Shown here: positions 16,498-25,740 of the stretch, piece after piece
How positions within the stretch are numbered: position 1 is the first letter of the stretch
Layout of the letters: the number at the start of each line of letters is the position of its first letter
From: Lientehia hominis
Lineage (GTDB): Bacteria; Bacillota; Clostridia; Lachnospirales; Lachnospiraceae
Length of the DNA: 64,000 bases
Assembly: GCF_021044755.1 (NCBI RefSeq)
Contig: NZ_JAJNOR010000001.1
Coordinates: 806,001 to 870,000 of the forward strand
Reading direction: 5' to 3'
Notes under the pieces: generated by a model
Told to the model about the DNA's origin: nothing
The model's input: the letters and a program-made list of their open reading frames with translations, nothing else
The model's database searches: none
Made by a program: the position numbers and the translations under genes

Positions 16498-17028
16498 TTA
16501 TATAAGGGAGGCTCCAAAGGATTTTAACTCCTCTTTTTTCTTATCGGAACCGTTTTCCATTCCATATGCCGTAAATACGCCCATATTCTCCAAGCCGAGA
16601 TAACCAAGAAAATCTCCTTCAAATGAAAACAAAGCGCCGTCATACATATCCGCATCACCCGAGCTCAATATCATGGCGGCCTTTTTCAGCTTATTTGGTT
16701 TTTGAGGATAGGCTGCGGAATAGAGGCGGTCAATTACACATTTCAACTGCCCTGAAATACCATGATAATAAATCGGGGAAGCGATCACAAGCATTTCCGC
16801 TCCTTTTAACAAGTCATAGATTTCCTGCATATCATCCTTTTGGATACAGGCTCCGTTTCCTTTTGTATGGCAGTATTCGCAGGCAAGACAACCGCCGATT
16901 TTTCTGCGGCACACGTCTATAACATCTACTTTATTTCCGGAAGAAACTGCCCCCTCTTTAAAGGCATCTATCATCATTTTCGTGTTTCCCCTTGGACGGG
17001 GACTGCCGTTCAGAACCAATATATTCAT
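16498..17028 (-). CDS. Flavodoxin-like NAD(P)H-dependent FMN reductase
   Basis: 176 residues from MNILVLNGSPRPRGNTKMMI; GGAGG lies five bases before the ATG at 17028. The N-terminal GSPRPRGNT loop binds FMN phosphate, and VIASPIYYHGISGQLKCVID is the second flavin-binding segment. The cysteine cluster CLACEYCHTKGNGAC near residue 47 is typical of the iron-sulfur flavoprotein-like group, so an Fe-S centre is possible. Cytosolic, no signal peptide. Lies in the operon between the alcohol dehydrogenase and the flavodoxin-AKR lipoprotein; probable electron-transfer partner (inference). Confidence 0.88.
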   Translation of the reverse strand: MNILVLNGSPRPRGNTKMMIDAFKEGAVSSGNKVDVIDVCRRKIGGCLACEYCHTKGNGACIQKDDMQEIYDLLKGAEMLVIASPIYYHGISGQLKCVIDRLYSAAYPQKPNKLKKAAMILSSGDADMYDGALFSFEGDFLGYLGLENMGVFTAYGMENGSDKKKEELKSFGASLI

Positions 17029-17094
17029 AAAAACCTCCTGCCTGTACAGCCGCACTATGTATCTGGTACTATAGCGCCGCCGTCTTTTATTTAT

Positions 17095-18252
17095 TTAACA
17101 ATAAGATCGTTCAAAAATCCCTGCAACATCTTCGTCCGTCATTTCACACGGATTCGAGGTATACAAAAATCCCTGCATGGAACGAGCGCCCTTCGCAAGT
17201 GTCATTGCTTCACTCTTTTCGAATCCGTAATCGCTCATTTTCAGATCATCTACACCGCAGGCCTTTTGCAGTTCCACAAGTGCGGTAATAAAATCCTCCG
17301 CCTTGTCAGCATTTTGAATCCCCATCGCCTTTGCCATTTTAAGAAATCGGTCATCACAGGCGTGCCTGTCAATAAAGAATTGAAAGAACTCTTTGGAAAT
17401 CATGATAAGTCCCGCACCGTGAGGCAGGCTGTGATGATAGGCGCTCATAGAATGTTCCATGGAATGTTCTGCTGTTGTCAGCGTAAGGTTCATTGTAATG
17501 CCTGCAGCCGTCGAAGCATAGGCAATATGCTCTCTTGCCTCCATATCGCTGCCGTTCTTGACCGCACGGGGCAGATACTTGGCAACATTTTCGATCGCGG
17601 AGAGTGCAATCGCCTCGCTCAAAATATTTAAGCCCTTGCTGATCATCACTTCAGCATGATGAAATAATGCGTCGAATCCCTGATATGCCGTGTACCTTGC
17701 AGGAACAGTTTTCATCAGTTCTGGATCGACGATTGCCAGAACAGGGATATTTCTCACATCACCAAACCCGATTTTTTCCTGCGTTTTAAGGTTGGAGATA
17801 ACGCCGGAACAGTTGACCTCCGAGCCCGTTCCCGAAGTGGTCGGAATTGTAACGATCGGCAGCCCTGCATTGGGGAATTCTTTGCCTTTTGCATACTCCC
17901 ACAGATCGCCTTCATTGGCCGCCATAGAAGAAACCATCTTGGAACTGTCCAAAACAGCGCCGCCGCCGAGTGCAACGATAAAATCACAGCCGTTTGCACG
18001 GGCAAATTTTCCACCCTCCTCACAATGTTCCTTTAACGGATTTTCCGTAAATTTATCGTAGACAGCATAAGCCGCTCCTGCAATTTCAAGCTGCTCCAGC
18101 GTGCGGTCAAGATAGCCGTTTGCACGGGTGGATTTTCCGTTTGAGATAAGTACGCAGGCCTTTCTGCCAGGCAACTGCTGCTTACCAAGCTCATTCAGCA
18201 TACCCCTGCCGAACAAAATATTGGTCGGGTTGTTAAAATTAAAGCTTATCAT
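17095..18252 (-). CDS. Iron-containing alcohol dehydrogenase (butanol dehydrogenase-like)
   Basis: 385 residues. It has the group III Fe-ADH features: NPTNILFGRGML at the N-terminus, GGGAVLDSSKMV, PTTSGTGSEVN, the metal region FDALFHHAEVM, and EHSMEHSMSAYHHSLPHGAG. Overlaps the upstream small gene by one base (TAATG), so they are coupled. It is distantly related to the one at 2649-3827 but not a recent copy. Reduces aldehydes or ketones with NAD(P)H in the cytosol. Likely controlled by the divergent LysR at 18640. Confidence 0.9.
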   Translation of the reverse strand: MISFNFNNPTNILFGRGMLNELGKQQLPGRKACVLISNGKSTRANGYLDRTLEQLEIAGAAYAVYDKFTENPLKEHCEEGGKFARANGCDFIVALGGGAVLDSSKMVSSMAANEGDLWEYAKGKEFPNAGLPIVTIPTTSGTGSEVNCSGVISNLKTQEKIGFGDVRNIPVLAIVDPELMKTVPARYTAYQGFDALFHHAEVMISKGLNILSEAIALSAIENVAKYLPRAVKNGSDMEAREHIAYASTAAGITMNLTLTTAEHSMEHSMSAYHHSLPHGAGLIMISKEFFQFFIDRHACDDRFLKMAKAMGIQNADKAEDFITALVELQKACGVDDLKMSDYGFEKSEAMTLAKGARSMQGFLYTSNPCEMTDEDVAGIFERSYC

Positions 18253-18497
18253 TATTTTTCCTCCTGAATAGTTCCTTTTCGAATTTTGTAGATCAAATAG
18301 TCAAGACAGTCTATTTGTTTTTGCCCGGAACGAACTGTGCCGAATAATTCCGATCTGTATCTTGTGAGAATCGGCAGCATTCCGCCCATATCGCCGCTTT
18401 CTGCAAAGGCCATACATTTTTTAGCCGTTTGCTCGTCACAGCCTGCATCCTCTAGGTTTTGAAAGATGATTCCCAGCGTATCCGTTGCTTCTGCCAT
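18252..18497 (-). CDS. Small conserved protein leading the alcohol dehydrogenase operon
   Basis: 81 residues, helical and soluble, with no family I recognise. It contains AGCDEQTAKKCMAFAESGDM and ends KIRKGTIQEEK. AGGAGGTGCAAAGCA precedes the ATG. Its stop overlaps the start of the iron alcohol dehydrogenase. Being the first gene after the LysR-type operator, it may be an accessory or regulatory protein for the operon; nothing in the sequence says which. Confidence 0.75.
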   Translation of the reverse strand: MAEATDTLGIIFQNLEDAGCDEQTAKKCMAFAESGDMGGMLPILTRYRSELFGTVRSGQKQIDCLDYLIYKIRKGTIQEEK

Positions 18498-18566
18498 TGC
18501 TTTGCACCTCCTATGACTTTATCATATTCATTTTCATGTGATATATCTAATATTTATATTCTATAC

Positions 18567-18606
18567 CATGTTATTCTTTACAAGAATAACATGTTGCTGT
18601 TATAAT
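18567..18606. promoter_or_regulatory. LysR operator overlapping the LysR promoter
   Basis: A 27-bp inverted repeat at 18567-18593 has perfect 12-bp arms (CATGTTATTCTT / AAGAATAACATG) around TAC. It overlaps the -35 (TTACAA, 18578-18583) of a promoter whose -10 TATAAT is at 18601-18606, 17 bp apart, reading toward the LysR gene. The divergent operon starts at 18497 on the other side. Confidence 0.75.
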
Positions 18607-18639
18607 AATATCAAGTTCAGTATCAGGGAGATTAAAACA

Positions 18640-19518
18640 ATGGAAATTCGTGTTTTGCGTTACTTTTTAGAGACTGCGAGAACCGGCAATATATCAAGGG
18701 CCGCCGAAACTCTCCATATTTCACAGCCAACCTTGTCAAAACAAATCAAAGACTTGGAACAGGAACTTGGCAAAAAACTGTTTCGCCGCGGCAGCAGCAG
18801 TGTAAGCTTAACCGACGAGGGAATGCTTCTGCGAAAACGAGCGGAAGATATTTTAGATATGGTAGACAAAACGACTGATGAATTCAAGGCATTAAACAAT
18901 ATTATGGGCGGCGAAGTCCATATTGGTTGTGCAGAATCTCATCAAATCAAATATTTAGCGCGGGCACTCAAGCATTTCAAGGAAAAATATCCGCTATTCC
19001 GTTATCACATTACAAGTGGAAATACCGAGCAGGTGGCCGAGCGGTTAGACCGGGGGCTCATTGACTTCGCCGTTATCGTAGAGCCTCCGAATTTATCAAA
19101 ATATAACTATTTGGAAGTACCGGAAACAAACACCTGGGGCCTTGTTATAAGAAAAGACGACCCCCTCGCACAAAAAGAAAAGATATGCGCAGACGATTTG
19201 ACCGACCTTGATTTGATTTGTTCCCAGCAGGCAATGCAGGCGGATATCCCAAGGTGGTGCGGAGAAAAAACAGATATGCTGAATCTTTCCGGCACGATCA
19301 ATCTTGCCTATAATGGCTCTGTCTTTGTGAAGGAAGGACTTGGGTATATGCTGACTTTTGATAAACTTACAAATGTCGGAGAGGACAGCGAGCTGTGTTT
19401 TCGTCCTTTAATACCTCCTCTGGAAACAAAAATGTATGTGATCTGGAAAAAGTATCAGGTATTTACCCCGATTGCAGAACTGCTGTTGGAGGAACTGAAA
19501 ACATCTTTATCCGTATAA
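18640..19518 (+). CDS. LysR family transcriptional regulator
   Basis: 292 residues from MEIRVLRYFLETARTGNISR, with CAGGGAG before the ATG at 18640; the longer frame to 18538 would run through the operator. Residues 1-65 are the LysR HTH (AAETLHISQPTLSKQIKDLE). The rest is the periplasmic-binding-like effector domain, with VHIGCAESHQIKYLARAL and GLGYMLTFDKL. It is divergent from the alcohol dehydrogenase-flavodoxin operon and sits beside a strong palindrome, so it most likely controls both. Inducer unknown. Confidence 0.94.
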   Translation: MEIRVLRYFLETARTGNISRAAETLHISQPTLSKQIKDLEQELGKKLFRRGSSSVSLTDEGMLLRKRAEDILDMVDKTTDEFKALNNIMGGEVHIGCAESHQIKYLARALKHFKEKYPLFRYHITSGNTEQVAERLDRGLIDFAVIVEPPNLSKYNYLEVPETNTWGLVIRKDDPLAQKEKICADDLTDLDLICSQQAMQADIPRWCGEKTDMLNLSGTINLAYNGSVFVKEGLGYMLTFDKLTNVGEDSELCFRPLIPPLETKMYVIWKKYQVFTPIAELLLEELKTSLSV

Positions 19519-19521
19519 ATA

Positions 19522-19582
19522 ATATGCTCCTTTTATAATAGACTTAAAAATTTTTCAGATGTCTATTATATAGGGAGCATAT
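19522..19582. terminator. Long hairpin between convergent LysR and GMP synthase-like genes
   Basis: ATATGCTCC (19522-19530) pairs with GGAGCATAT (19574-19582), and TATAATAGAC with GTCTATTATA inside it. It sits right after the LysR stop and 31 bp beyond the stop of the convergent gene, so it can serve both. Confidence 0.6.
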
Positions 19583-19612
19583 CAAAGCACTGGGTTTCCC
19601 CGACTTTTCAGT

Positions 19613-20905
19613 TTACTCGAATTCAATCGTTGCCGGCGGCTTAGGCGACATATCATAGCAGACCCGGTTCACATGATCCACCTCATTCAGAATCCGGTTC
19701 GTGATCACCTCCAGCACATCCCAATCCACCTTTTCAATACTCGCCGTCATGGCATCAATGGTATTGACTGCCCGGATGATCACCATATAGTCAAAACATC
19801 TCGCATGGTTTCTCATACCAACGGACTTAAAATCCGGCACTACAGTAAAATACTGCCAAACCTTCTTGTCCAGTCCAGCCTTTTCAAATTCTTCCCTGAG
19901 AATCGCATCGGATTCCCGCACCGCTTCCAGACGTTCTCTCGTGATCGCGCCAAGGCAGCGGACGCCAAGCCCCGGTCCCGGGAACGGCTGACGATAAACC
20001 ATATAATCCGGCAGGCCCAGTTCTATGCCGCAGGCCCTCACTTCATCCTTAAACAGCTGTTTCAAAGGCTCCACCAGCTCAAACTTCATATCTTCCGGCA
20101 GGCCGCCCACATTATGATGGGACTTGACCATTTTCGCCGTTTTGGTTCCGCTCTCGATTATGTCGGGATAAATCGTTCCCTGACCCAGAAAATCAATCCC
20201 TTTAAGCTTCCTGGCCTCTTCCTGAAATACATTGATAAATTCTCCGCCGATAATCTTACGCTTCACCTCCGGATCTGATACATTTTCCAGTTTTGTAAGG
20301 AAACGTTCCGTTGCGTCTACATAAATCAGGTTTGCGCTGAGCTGATCCCGAAAAACACTGACTACGTTCTCCGATTCATTTTTTCTCATCAGCCCATGGT
20401 TTACATGGACACAAACCAGCTGCTGACCAATGGCTTTCAGAAGAAGAGCCGCCACAACAGAAGAATCTACGCCGCCGGATAACGCAAGCAGAACCTTACG
20501 GTCGCCTACCTGTTGTTTTACAAGCTCTATTTGATCCGCCACAAAATTCTTCATGTTCCAATTGGCTTCTGCTCCGCACTCGCTGAATACAAAGCCTCTC
20601 AATGCCGCTTCCTCCGGGATTCTGTTATACTGCTTCTCACATTTCGCCGTAGGATGATCAATGGAGATCATTGGATAACCACAGTCATACAGCTCCGGCG
20701 CAACGTCTACAGCCACACCGTCTACAATCCTGTTTTCCCCGCCGTTCAGGATAATACCCTTCACATTCTGAAGCGCCCGCAATTCCTTTGCGGTAATGTC
20801 GTGAGGATGTATCTCACTATACACCCCCATATCTCGTATAGCCCTTGCCAAAACCGTATTTTCCGTACTGCCCAGATCCAAAATAACAATCATATCTTGT
20901 TTCAC
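19613..20905 (-). CDS. GMP synthase-like protein with inactive, shortened amidotransferase domain
   Basis: 430 residues. Residues 1-115 are a shrunken class I glutamine amidotransferase domain. Where the complete GuaA at 28087 has GICYGS with its catalytic cysteine, this protein has SIDHPT (Asp83), and the FHPEV part is absent. Residues 125-430 are an intact ATP pyrophosphatase and dimerisation part: LSGGVDSSV, SHHNVGGLP, YRQPFPGPGLG and the SPKPPATIEFE end. It may use free ammonia or borrow ammonia from another subunit. The start is GTG after GGGAG; TATAAT lies upstream with a weak -35. Confidence 0.87.
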   Translation of the reverse strand: MKQDMIVILDLGSTENTVLARAIRDMGVYSEIHPHDITAKELRALQNVKGIILNGGENRIVDGVAVDVAPELYDCGYPMISIDHPTAKCEKQYNRIPEEAALRGFVFSECGAEANWNMKNFVADQIELVKQQVGDRKVLLALSGGVDSSVVAALLLKAIGQQLVCVHVNHGLMRKNESENVVSVFRDQLSANLIYVDATERFLTKLENVSDPEVKRKIIGGEFINVFQEEARKLKGIDFLGQGTIYPDIIESGTKTAKMVKSHHNVGGLPEDMKFELVEPLKQLFKDEVRACGIELGLPDYMVYRQPFPGPGLGVRCLGAITRERLEAVRESDAILREEFEKAGLDKKVWQYFTVVPDFKSVGMRNHARCFDYMVIIRAVNTIDAMTASIEKVDWDVLEVITNRILNEVDHVNRVCYDMSPKPPATIEFE

Positions 20906-21062
20906 TTTATTTTCTCCCTTGTATTAAAAATGAATTTGATAAAATTATTATATCGTAAATACAGCAGATTTTCCATGAGTATTTTACAAATCCAAATCTG
21001 TTTCGCCGTTCATACAGCACTGCATCATTCCCAAGGGATACCTCATAATAGTGCCTTGGCAG

Positions 21063-22190
21063 TTACCGTATCAACATGATGCTGAACGTCGAGCCGGAAT
21101 CCGTCTGGCTAGTCACTTCGATTTTTCCGCCATGCCGTTCCACGATCAATTTTACCACAGACAAGCCCAAACCGGAACCGGGGATCTGTTGGGAGCGGGA
21201 AGGGTCAGCCCGGTAAAAGGGCTCAAAGATGTGAGACAGAGCATCTGCTTCGATACCGATCCCGGTATCTTCTATCCGTATGCAGATGCCGGCTTGGCTT
21301 TGTTCCAGCGAGACAGCTGCCGTTCCGCCGGGGCGGTTGTACTTAATGGCATTTTCAATCAGATTGAAAACCGCCCGGTACAGGAGGCTGGCATTCCCCC
21401 GCACCGGTGGCGCCTGGCCGGAGACGGTAAATGTCACTCCATATTCCTTCGCCATGCCGGACAGCTCCCGAACCGCCTGGTCCAGCAGAGTCCGCAATTC
21501 CACTGTCTCTCCGACCAGAGCCGCTTCCAGATCTGTAAGGGAAAGAAGCTCCTCCACTGTATGAATGATACGTTCCAGACTCTCTCCGGTGTCCGCCATA
21601 AATTCCCGATAATCCTCTTCCTGGGGATGGGGTGACATTTCCAGAACCTGAAGGGAGGACTTAATAACCGCCAGGGGAGTTTTCAGTTCATGGGCCGCAT
21701 TGGCAGCAAACCTTTTTTGTATGGAAAAAGACCTCTCCAGCCTGTCCAGCATTCCATTAAAGGACTCCGTAAGGGCCAGCACCTCGCCTTTTGCTCCTTC
21801 TGTAACGACCCTATGGTCCAGATGCAGGTCATCGACAACATGGACGGATTCCGTCAGTTTTTTCAGAGGACGCAGTATCCGACCGGCTGTCCAGTAGGTA
21901 CAGCCTACGCTCAGAACCACAAGAAAAACCATAGCGGTCAGAGACTGTGCAGAAAACCTCTGAGATGCCTCCTGGTAAAATTCACCCGGAGACACCAATC
22001 CTGGATCAAATCTATCTGCCTCATACCAGGCAGGGTCTGGCTCCGCCTGACCAGACTCGATCAGCATGGCATAATTTCCGTAATAAGCATTTGCGGCAAA
22101 CAGGGAATTGACCGTCAAAAGCAGACATACGGAAAACAGAATCACACCGACAAATACAGTGAGCCGAACTTGTAACGTCCATTTTTTCAT
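21063..22190 (-). CDS. Sensor histidine kinase
   Basis: 375 residues. TM helices at about 9-31 and 82-100 flank a 50-residue extracytoplasmic loop. A HAMP linker follows, then HisKA with AANAAHELKTPLAV (His167), and HATPase with NLIENAIKYN, DTGIGI and GSGLGLSVVK. The short outer loop suggests sensing of a membrane or envelope signal. Start overlaps the stop of the response regulator gene (ATGA). The M13 peptidase lipoprotein upstream is a likely target of the pair. Confidence 0.95.
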   Translation of the reverse strand: MKKWTLQVRLTVFVGVILFSVCLLLTVNSLFAANAYYGNYAMLIESGQAEPDPAWYEADRFDPGLVSPGEFYQEASQRFSAQSLTAMVFLVVLSVGCTYWTAGRILRPLKKLTESVHVVDDLHLDHRVVTEGAKGEVLALTESFNGMLDRLERSFSIQKRFAANAAHELKTPLAVIKSSLQVLEMSPHPQEEDYREFMADTGESLERIIHTVEELLSLTDLEAALVGETVELRTLLDQAVRELSGMAKEYGVTFTVSGQAPPVRGNASLLYRAVFNLIENAIKYNRPGGTAAVSLEQSQAGICIRIEDTGIGIEADALSHIFEPFYRADPSRSQQIPGSGLGLSVVKLIVERHGGKIEVTSQTDSGSTFSIMLIR

Positions 22191-22873
22191 AATGTCCTCT
22201 CCTCCGGGGCCTGAATCCGGTAACCATGACTCCTTTGGGTGATGATGTAGTTTCTGGCCCCCGCTTCGTCCAGCTTTTTACGCAGAGAATGAATGTGAAA
22301 ACGGAAGGAATTGGAAAAGGGATCGGCGGCGCTGTCCCAGGCGTGCTCGATCAGCTCTTCCGCACCGACAACCCGGCCGGTGTTGATGAGGAGGTATTCC
22401 AAAATGGCATACTCCTTCGGTGTCAGTTCCACCGGTAACTGACCGCACCAAGCCTGCCGGGACGCCGTGTTCACCCGCAGACGGCCACAGAGCAGCTGAG
22501 AAGGAGCGGTAGTAAAATTTCTCCTCAGGAGACCCCGGATACGGGCCTCCAATTCCCGAAACTCAAAAGGCTTGGTTAGGTAGTCGTTGCTTCCCTCGTC
22601 CAATCCGCTGATCTTGTCCTCTAAAGTATTCCGGGCTGACAAGACAAGTATCCGAAAGTCGGCGTCCTGTTCCCTGATGCGCCGCAGGACTTCCATACCG
22701 TCCAGCTTAGGCAGATTTAGATCCAGGATCATCAGATCGTAGTCATTCAGGCCGTACAATTCCAGGGCCTCCTCGCCGTCATAGGCGCAGTCCACTGCAT
22801 AGCCCAATAACCTGAGTCCTTTCGATATATTTTTAGATAATAGAACTTCGTCCTCTACCAAAAGTAATTTCAT
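22187..22873 (-). CDS. OmpR/PhoB family response regulator
   Basis: 228 residues. The receiver domain has the acidic pair LVEDE, phospho-acceptor Asp51 in YDLMILDLNLPKLDG, and the conserved lysine in LTKPFE. The C-terminal winged helix includes LTPKEYAILEYLL and RSHGYRI. Cognate kinase is the overlapping downstream gene. It binds DNA as a dimer on direct repeats, and such repeats occur in front of the M13 peptidase gene at 25614-25630. Confidence 0.95.
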   Translation of the reverse strand: MKLLLVEDEVLLSKNISKGLRLLGYAVDCAYDGEEALELYGLNDYDLMILDLNLPKLDGMEVLRRIREQDADFRILVLSARNTLEDKISGLDEGSNDYLTKPFEFRELEARIRGLLRRNFTTAPSQLLCGRLRVNTASRQAWCGQLPVELTPKEYAILEYLLINTGRVVGAEELIEHAWDSAADPFSNSFRFHIHSLRKKLDEAGARNYIITQRSHGYRIQAPEERTL

Positions 22874-22920
22874 GTCATCACTTCCTTTTTTTCAGCATAC
22901 TGGACTTTTTCTGGCTTGTC

Positions 22921-22953
22921 AATGACGGAGGTGTTTACCACGCCTCCGTCATT
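22921..22953. terminator. Hairpin between M13 peptidase and response regulator genes
   Basis: Perfect 11-bp arms AATGACGGAGG / CCTCCGTCATT with an 11-nt loop. It follows the M13 stop by 6 bp. There is no strong T-run on the reverse strand, so termination is probably partial and readthrough into the two-component genes is possible. Confidence 0.55.
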
Positions 22954-22958
22954 TTATG

Positions 22959-25508
22959 TTACCAGATCACGATTCGCTCCTCCGGAGCAACGTACATCCC
23001 GTCGCCGGGCTTGATGCCGTAAGTATCAAAGAACTCCTGAAAATTGGAGAGCACCCGGTTGACCCGCAGGATATTAGGGGCATGCTGGTCGGACTGAGCC
23101 AGACTGGCCAGGGTCTCGTAACTTCCGGTACGCAGCCATTGGCGGGCAAAACTTCGGAAAAAGGCGTCATAGTCCGGGTTTTCCATGGTGGACAGCACTT
23201 CCAGGCCACAGGCGATGCCTCCAATGTCGGAGATGTTCTCGCTCAATGTCTCTTTACCGTCCGTGGGGATGCCCGGAGCAGCCTCGTAGCCGTCGAAGAA
23301 TTCTTCCGCCTTTTTGCACAGCTCCTGAAAATGGGCGAAGTCACTGTCCGTCCACCAGTTCCGCGCCGTGCCGGTCGCATCAAACTGGGCTCCTTCGTCA
23401 TCAAATATGTGGGTGATTTCATGGGCGATGGTGCTGCCAATGGCTCCCAAATTGGCCTCAAAAGAAGCGTTTTTATCATAAAAGGGAGCCTGAAGGATTC
23501 CCGCAGGGAAGATCAGTGTGTTGGTATTGCGATTGGCAGCTGCATTGACAGTAAAGGCTGCCATAGGGAAACGGCGGGAGTCTACCGGTTCATCCAGCCC
23601 TTTGACCATTTTCTTCCACTTATCCGTCTCTGAGGCGGCCGCGTTCAAGAAGTAGCTGCCGCCTTCAGAGACTCCTCTGATCTCGGCGTTGTTCAAATCC
23701 CACTGATCCGGGTAGCCGATCAGCACGGTGATATTGTCCAGTTTCCTGAGGGCCTCCTGCTTGGTGGATTCTTCCATCCAGTCCAGGCGGCTGATGCGGG
23801 TCTTAAAAGCATCAATCATCTTTTGTACCATTTTCTCTACTTCGGCCTTAGACTCGGCAGGGAAATAGCGTTCTACATAAAGCTGACCCAGTTCCTCGGA
23901 AAGGAAAGACTGTACCGCTTCATTGGCCATCTCCTCAGGAGTGCTGCTCTGACTGTCAGAGTTCCCGTCCTGCCCTTCGCCCAGAAACTGGCCGAAACCA
24001 GAGATCAGGGCGCTCTTCTGCATGGCTTTGAAAATCTCCAGATTTTCTTCCGTGAACCACTCGGCATAAGCGGCAAATTGTTTATTGTCAAATACCTGCA
24101 TCGGGGCATCAGATTTCAGACCGATTGCCGTGAACAGCTCCGAAGGCTTGGCCTGCGGCATCAGCTCATCCAGAGATTCAGGGGTATAGCGGTCTGTCTG
24201 GCTTTGCAGACTGTTCAGCTCCTCGGAACTGGAAGCATGCTCCGTCAGCGCTCTCTCTATACGGAGGATACCGTCGGTCAGTCTCTCTGCCTCTTCCCTG
24301 CTCTCACCTGCCGCAGTCAGCTGGAATATTATTATTTCCCGATATTCCTGAATCATCTCATTGTCAGGGTCGTCATAGTCCCCGGCAGAAAATAGGGGAC
24401 TCAGAGTCATCAGCTGCATGACTTTCCGGCTGCTGTCCTGAGTATCGGTGACGGACACCATGGGAAAAAGACCGTTTCCAAGATTGCCCAACTCATTGAC
24501 CGCCAGCGCAATGGCGGCGTTGAGTTCAGAGAAGTTCTGCGCTGCGTCCGCAGCCTCCAAATATTTTCGCAGAGGCTCCACACCCTCTTCATTGCGGGCA
24601 TCCAATGCCAGAACGCTTTTGTAGAGATCACGTATCTTCTGTTCCGGACTTCCCTGGGGATAGTCTTCCCCGCTGTTCACGATTTCCAGAATCAATTCGT
24701 GAAGCTGCCTGTCTGTGTTTGCGGCTACGGCACTGGAACCTCCTGCGGTAGAACCGTCGCTGGGAAGCTCCAGAGCATCAAGCTCGCCTTTATTGACAGC
24801 CGCATAGAAGTTATCCTTCAGGTTGGTACCGAAAGCCTGGAAGAAACGCTGGGCAATGATTTCCGCGTCCTTTTGGGTCACATGGGCGTTCATCTTGTCA
24901 TTGCCCGAGATTTCTCCAGAAGAGGAATCCTGGGTATCGGAAATCCCGTCAGGATCCTCCTCCATACTGTACGACACGTCTGGACCCCATAAGGATGTAT
25001 CATCCGTATCGGAAAGGGGATCGTCCTGACCCATGGTTTCAGGATCTTCCTCCAGTTCAGACAGGCCCAGGTCAGAGGCGGCCAGCACGCCGCCGTTGGA
25101 CAGGTTCCGCAGGACGCTCCAGGCCCACTCGGGCGTATCGGTCAGGTCCACAGAAGGCGGAGCTGTATTTTTACCGTTGCCCGTAGGAGCAGGCAGATCA
25201 CCGAAAGCCCGTCCCGCCATCACGAACATTTGCAGCCGTGTTGCCTGCTCTGTTTCATCAAAGCCTTCCAATACTGCGGCGCGGTCGGCATTGGGATTGT
25301 AATCATCCGCTGCCTGCACAAAATAGTCCGCAAGCTGCCCCAGTGTCATAGATTCCCCTTCGGTGTCCGATGGAATCGACGCAGCACCAGAAGAGCTGCT
25401 CTCTTCGGGAGCCGTGCTCTCCGATGCTGCGGGACGGGTACATGCGGTCAAGGTCAAGGACAGCAAAAGTACGATCGCCGTAATCGTCTTTATCCGTTTC
25501 ATTTTCAT
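22959..25508 (-). CDS. M13 family metallopeptidase lipoprotein (neprilysin/PepO-like)
   Basis: 849 residues. A lipoprotein signal ends in LTAC, so it is anchored at the outer face. A Ser/Glu-rich linker follows. The zinc motif HEITH lies near residue 696 in IGSTIAHEITHIFDDEGA. The third ligand is in ENISDIGG about 60 residues on, and the family end is near-canonical with a final tryptophan. It cleaves short peptides outside the cell. It is larger than typical bacterial PepO (about 630) because of an acidic, low-complexity insert around residues 110-230. GGGAATAACTATT precedes the ATG. Probably regulated by the adjacent two-component system. Confidence 0.93.
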   Translation of the reverse strand: MKMKRIKTITAIVLLLSLTLTACTRPAASESTAPEESSSSGAASIPSDTEGESMTLGQLADYFVQAADDYNPNADRAAVLEGFDETEQATRLQMFVMAGRAFGDLPAPTGNGKNTAPPSVDLTDTPEWAWSVLRNLSNGGVLAASDLGLSELEEDPETMGQDDPLSDTDDTSLWGPDVSYSMEEDPDGISDTQDSSSGEISGNDKMNAHVTQKDAEIIAQRFFQAFGTNLKDNFYAAVNKGELDALELPSDGSTAGGSSAVAANTDRQLHELILEIVNSGEDYPQGSPEQKIRDLYKSVLALDARNEEGVEPLRKYLEAADAAQNFSELNAAIALAVNELGNLGNGLFPMVSVTDTQDSSRKVMQLMTLSPLFSAGDYDDPDNEMIQEYREIIIFQLTAAGESREEAERLTDGILRIERALTEHASSSEELNSLQSQTDRYTPESLDELMPQAKPSELFTAIGLKSDAPMQVFDNKQFAAYAEWFTEENLEIFKAMQKSALISGFGQFLGEGQDGNSDSQSSTPEEMANEAVQSFLSEELGQLYVERYFPAESKAEVEKMVQKMIDAFKTRISRLDWMEESTKQEALRKLDNITVLIGYPDQWDLNNAEIRGVSEGGSYFLNAAASETDKWKKMVKGLDEPVDSRRFPMAAFTVNAAANRNTNTLIFPAGILQAPFYDKNASFEANLGAIGSTIAHEITHIFDDEGAQFDATGTARNWWTDSDFAHFQELCKKAEEFFDGYEAAPGIPTDGKETLSENISDIGGIACGLEVLSTMENPDYDAFFRSFARQWLRTGSYETLASLAQSDQHAPNILRVNRVLSNFQEFFDTYGIKPGDGMYVAPEERIVIW

Positions 25509-25560
25509 AATAGTTATTCCCTTCTGTTTTATTTTTATTTGATTTTTTCCTTTTTCTATT

Positions 25561-25630
25561 CACAGTTCTTTTGGACATTGTCTTGAACTGTGATTATACA
25601 ATAACATAAGCTATGTTAGATTTTTGTTAG
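25561..25630 (-). promoter_or_regulatory. Activator-type promoter of the M13 peptidase gene
   Basis: On the reverse strand a TATAAT box (25593-25598) lacks a good -35. In its place are direct repeats CTAACA-N5-CTAACA (25614-25630), one helical turn (11 bp) apart, as bound by PhoB/OmpR regulators. A TAACATA-AGC-TATGTTA palindrome (25602-25618) overlaps them. A perfect 8-bp dyad CACAGTTC/GAACTGTG (25561-25592) covers the start region. Confidence 0.5.
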
Positions 25631-25694
25631 GACAGAATACTGATTCATTGGAAAGAAGCCCGCTGCCAGCAGCATAAAAATAATCAGAGTAAAT

Positions 25695-25730
25695 AAAAAA
25701 AGCTTCGATGAGTTTGACATTCATCGAAGC
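25695..25730 (-). terminator. Terminator of the MarR-DUF1848-radical SAM operon
   Basis: Arms GCTTCGATGA (25702-25711) and TCATCGAAGC (25721-25730) with a 9-nt loop, followed on the reverse strand by a run of seven T. It closes the decayed operon that reads from 27692 downward. Confidence 0.85.
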
Positions 25731-25740
25731 ATTTTGTCTA

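Noticed and set aside
20906..21062. Possible purine riboswitch before the GMP synthase-like gene
   Set aside because: The leader lacks the conserved purine riboswitch junction sequences; only an A/T-rich promoter-like stretch is present.
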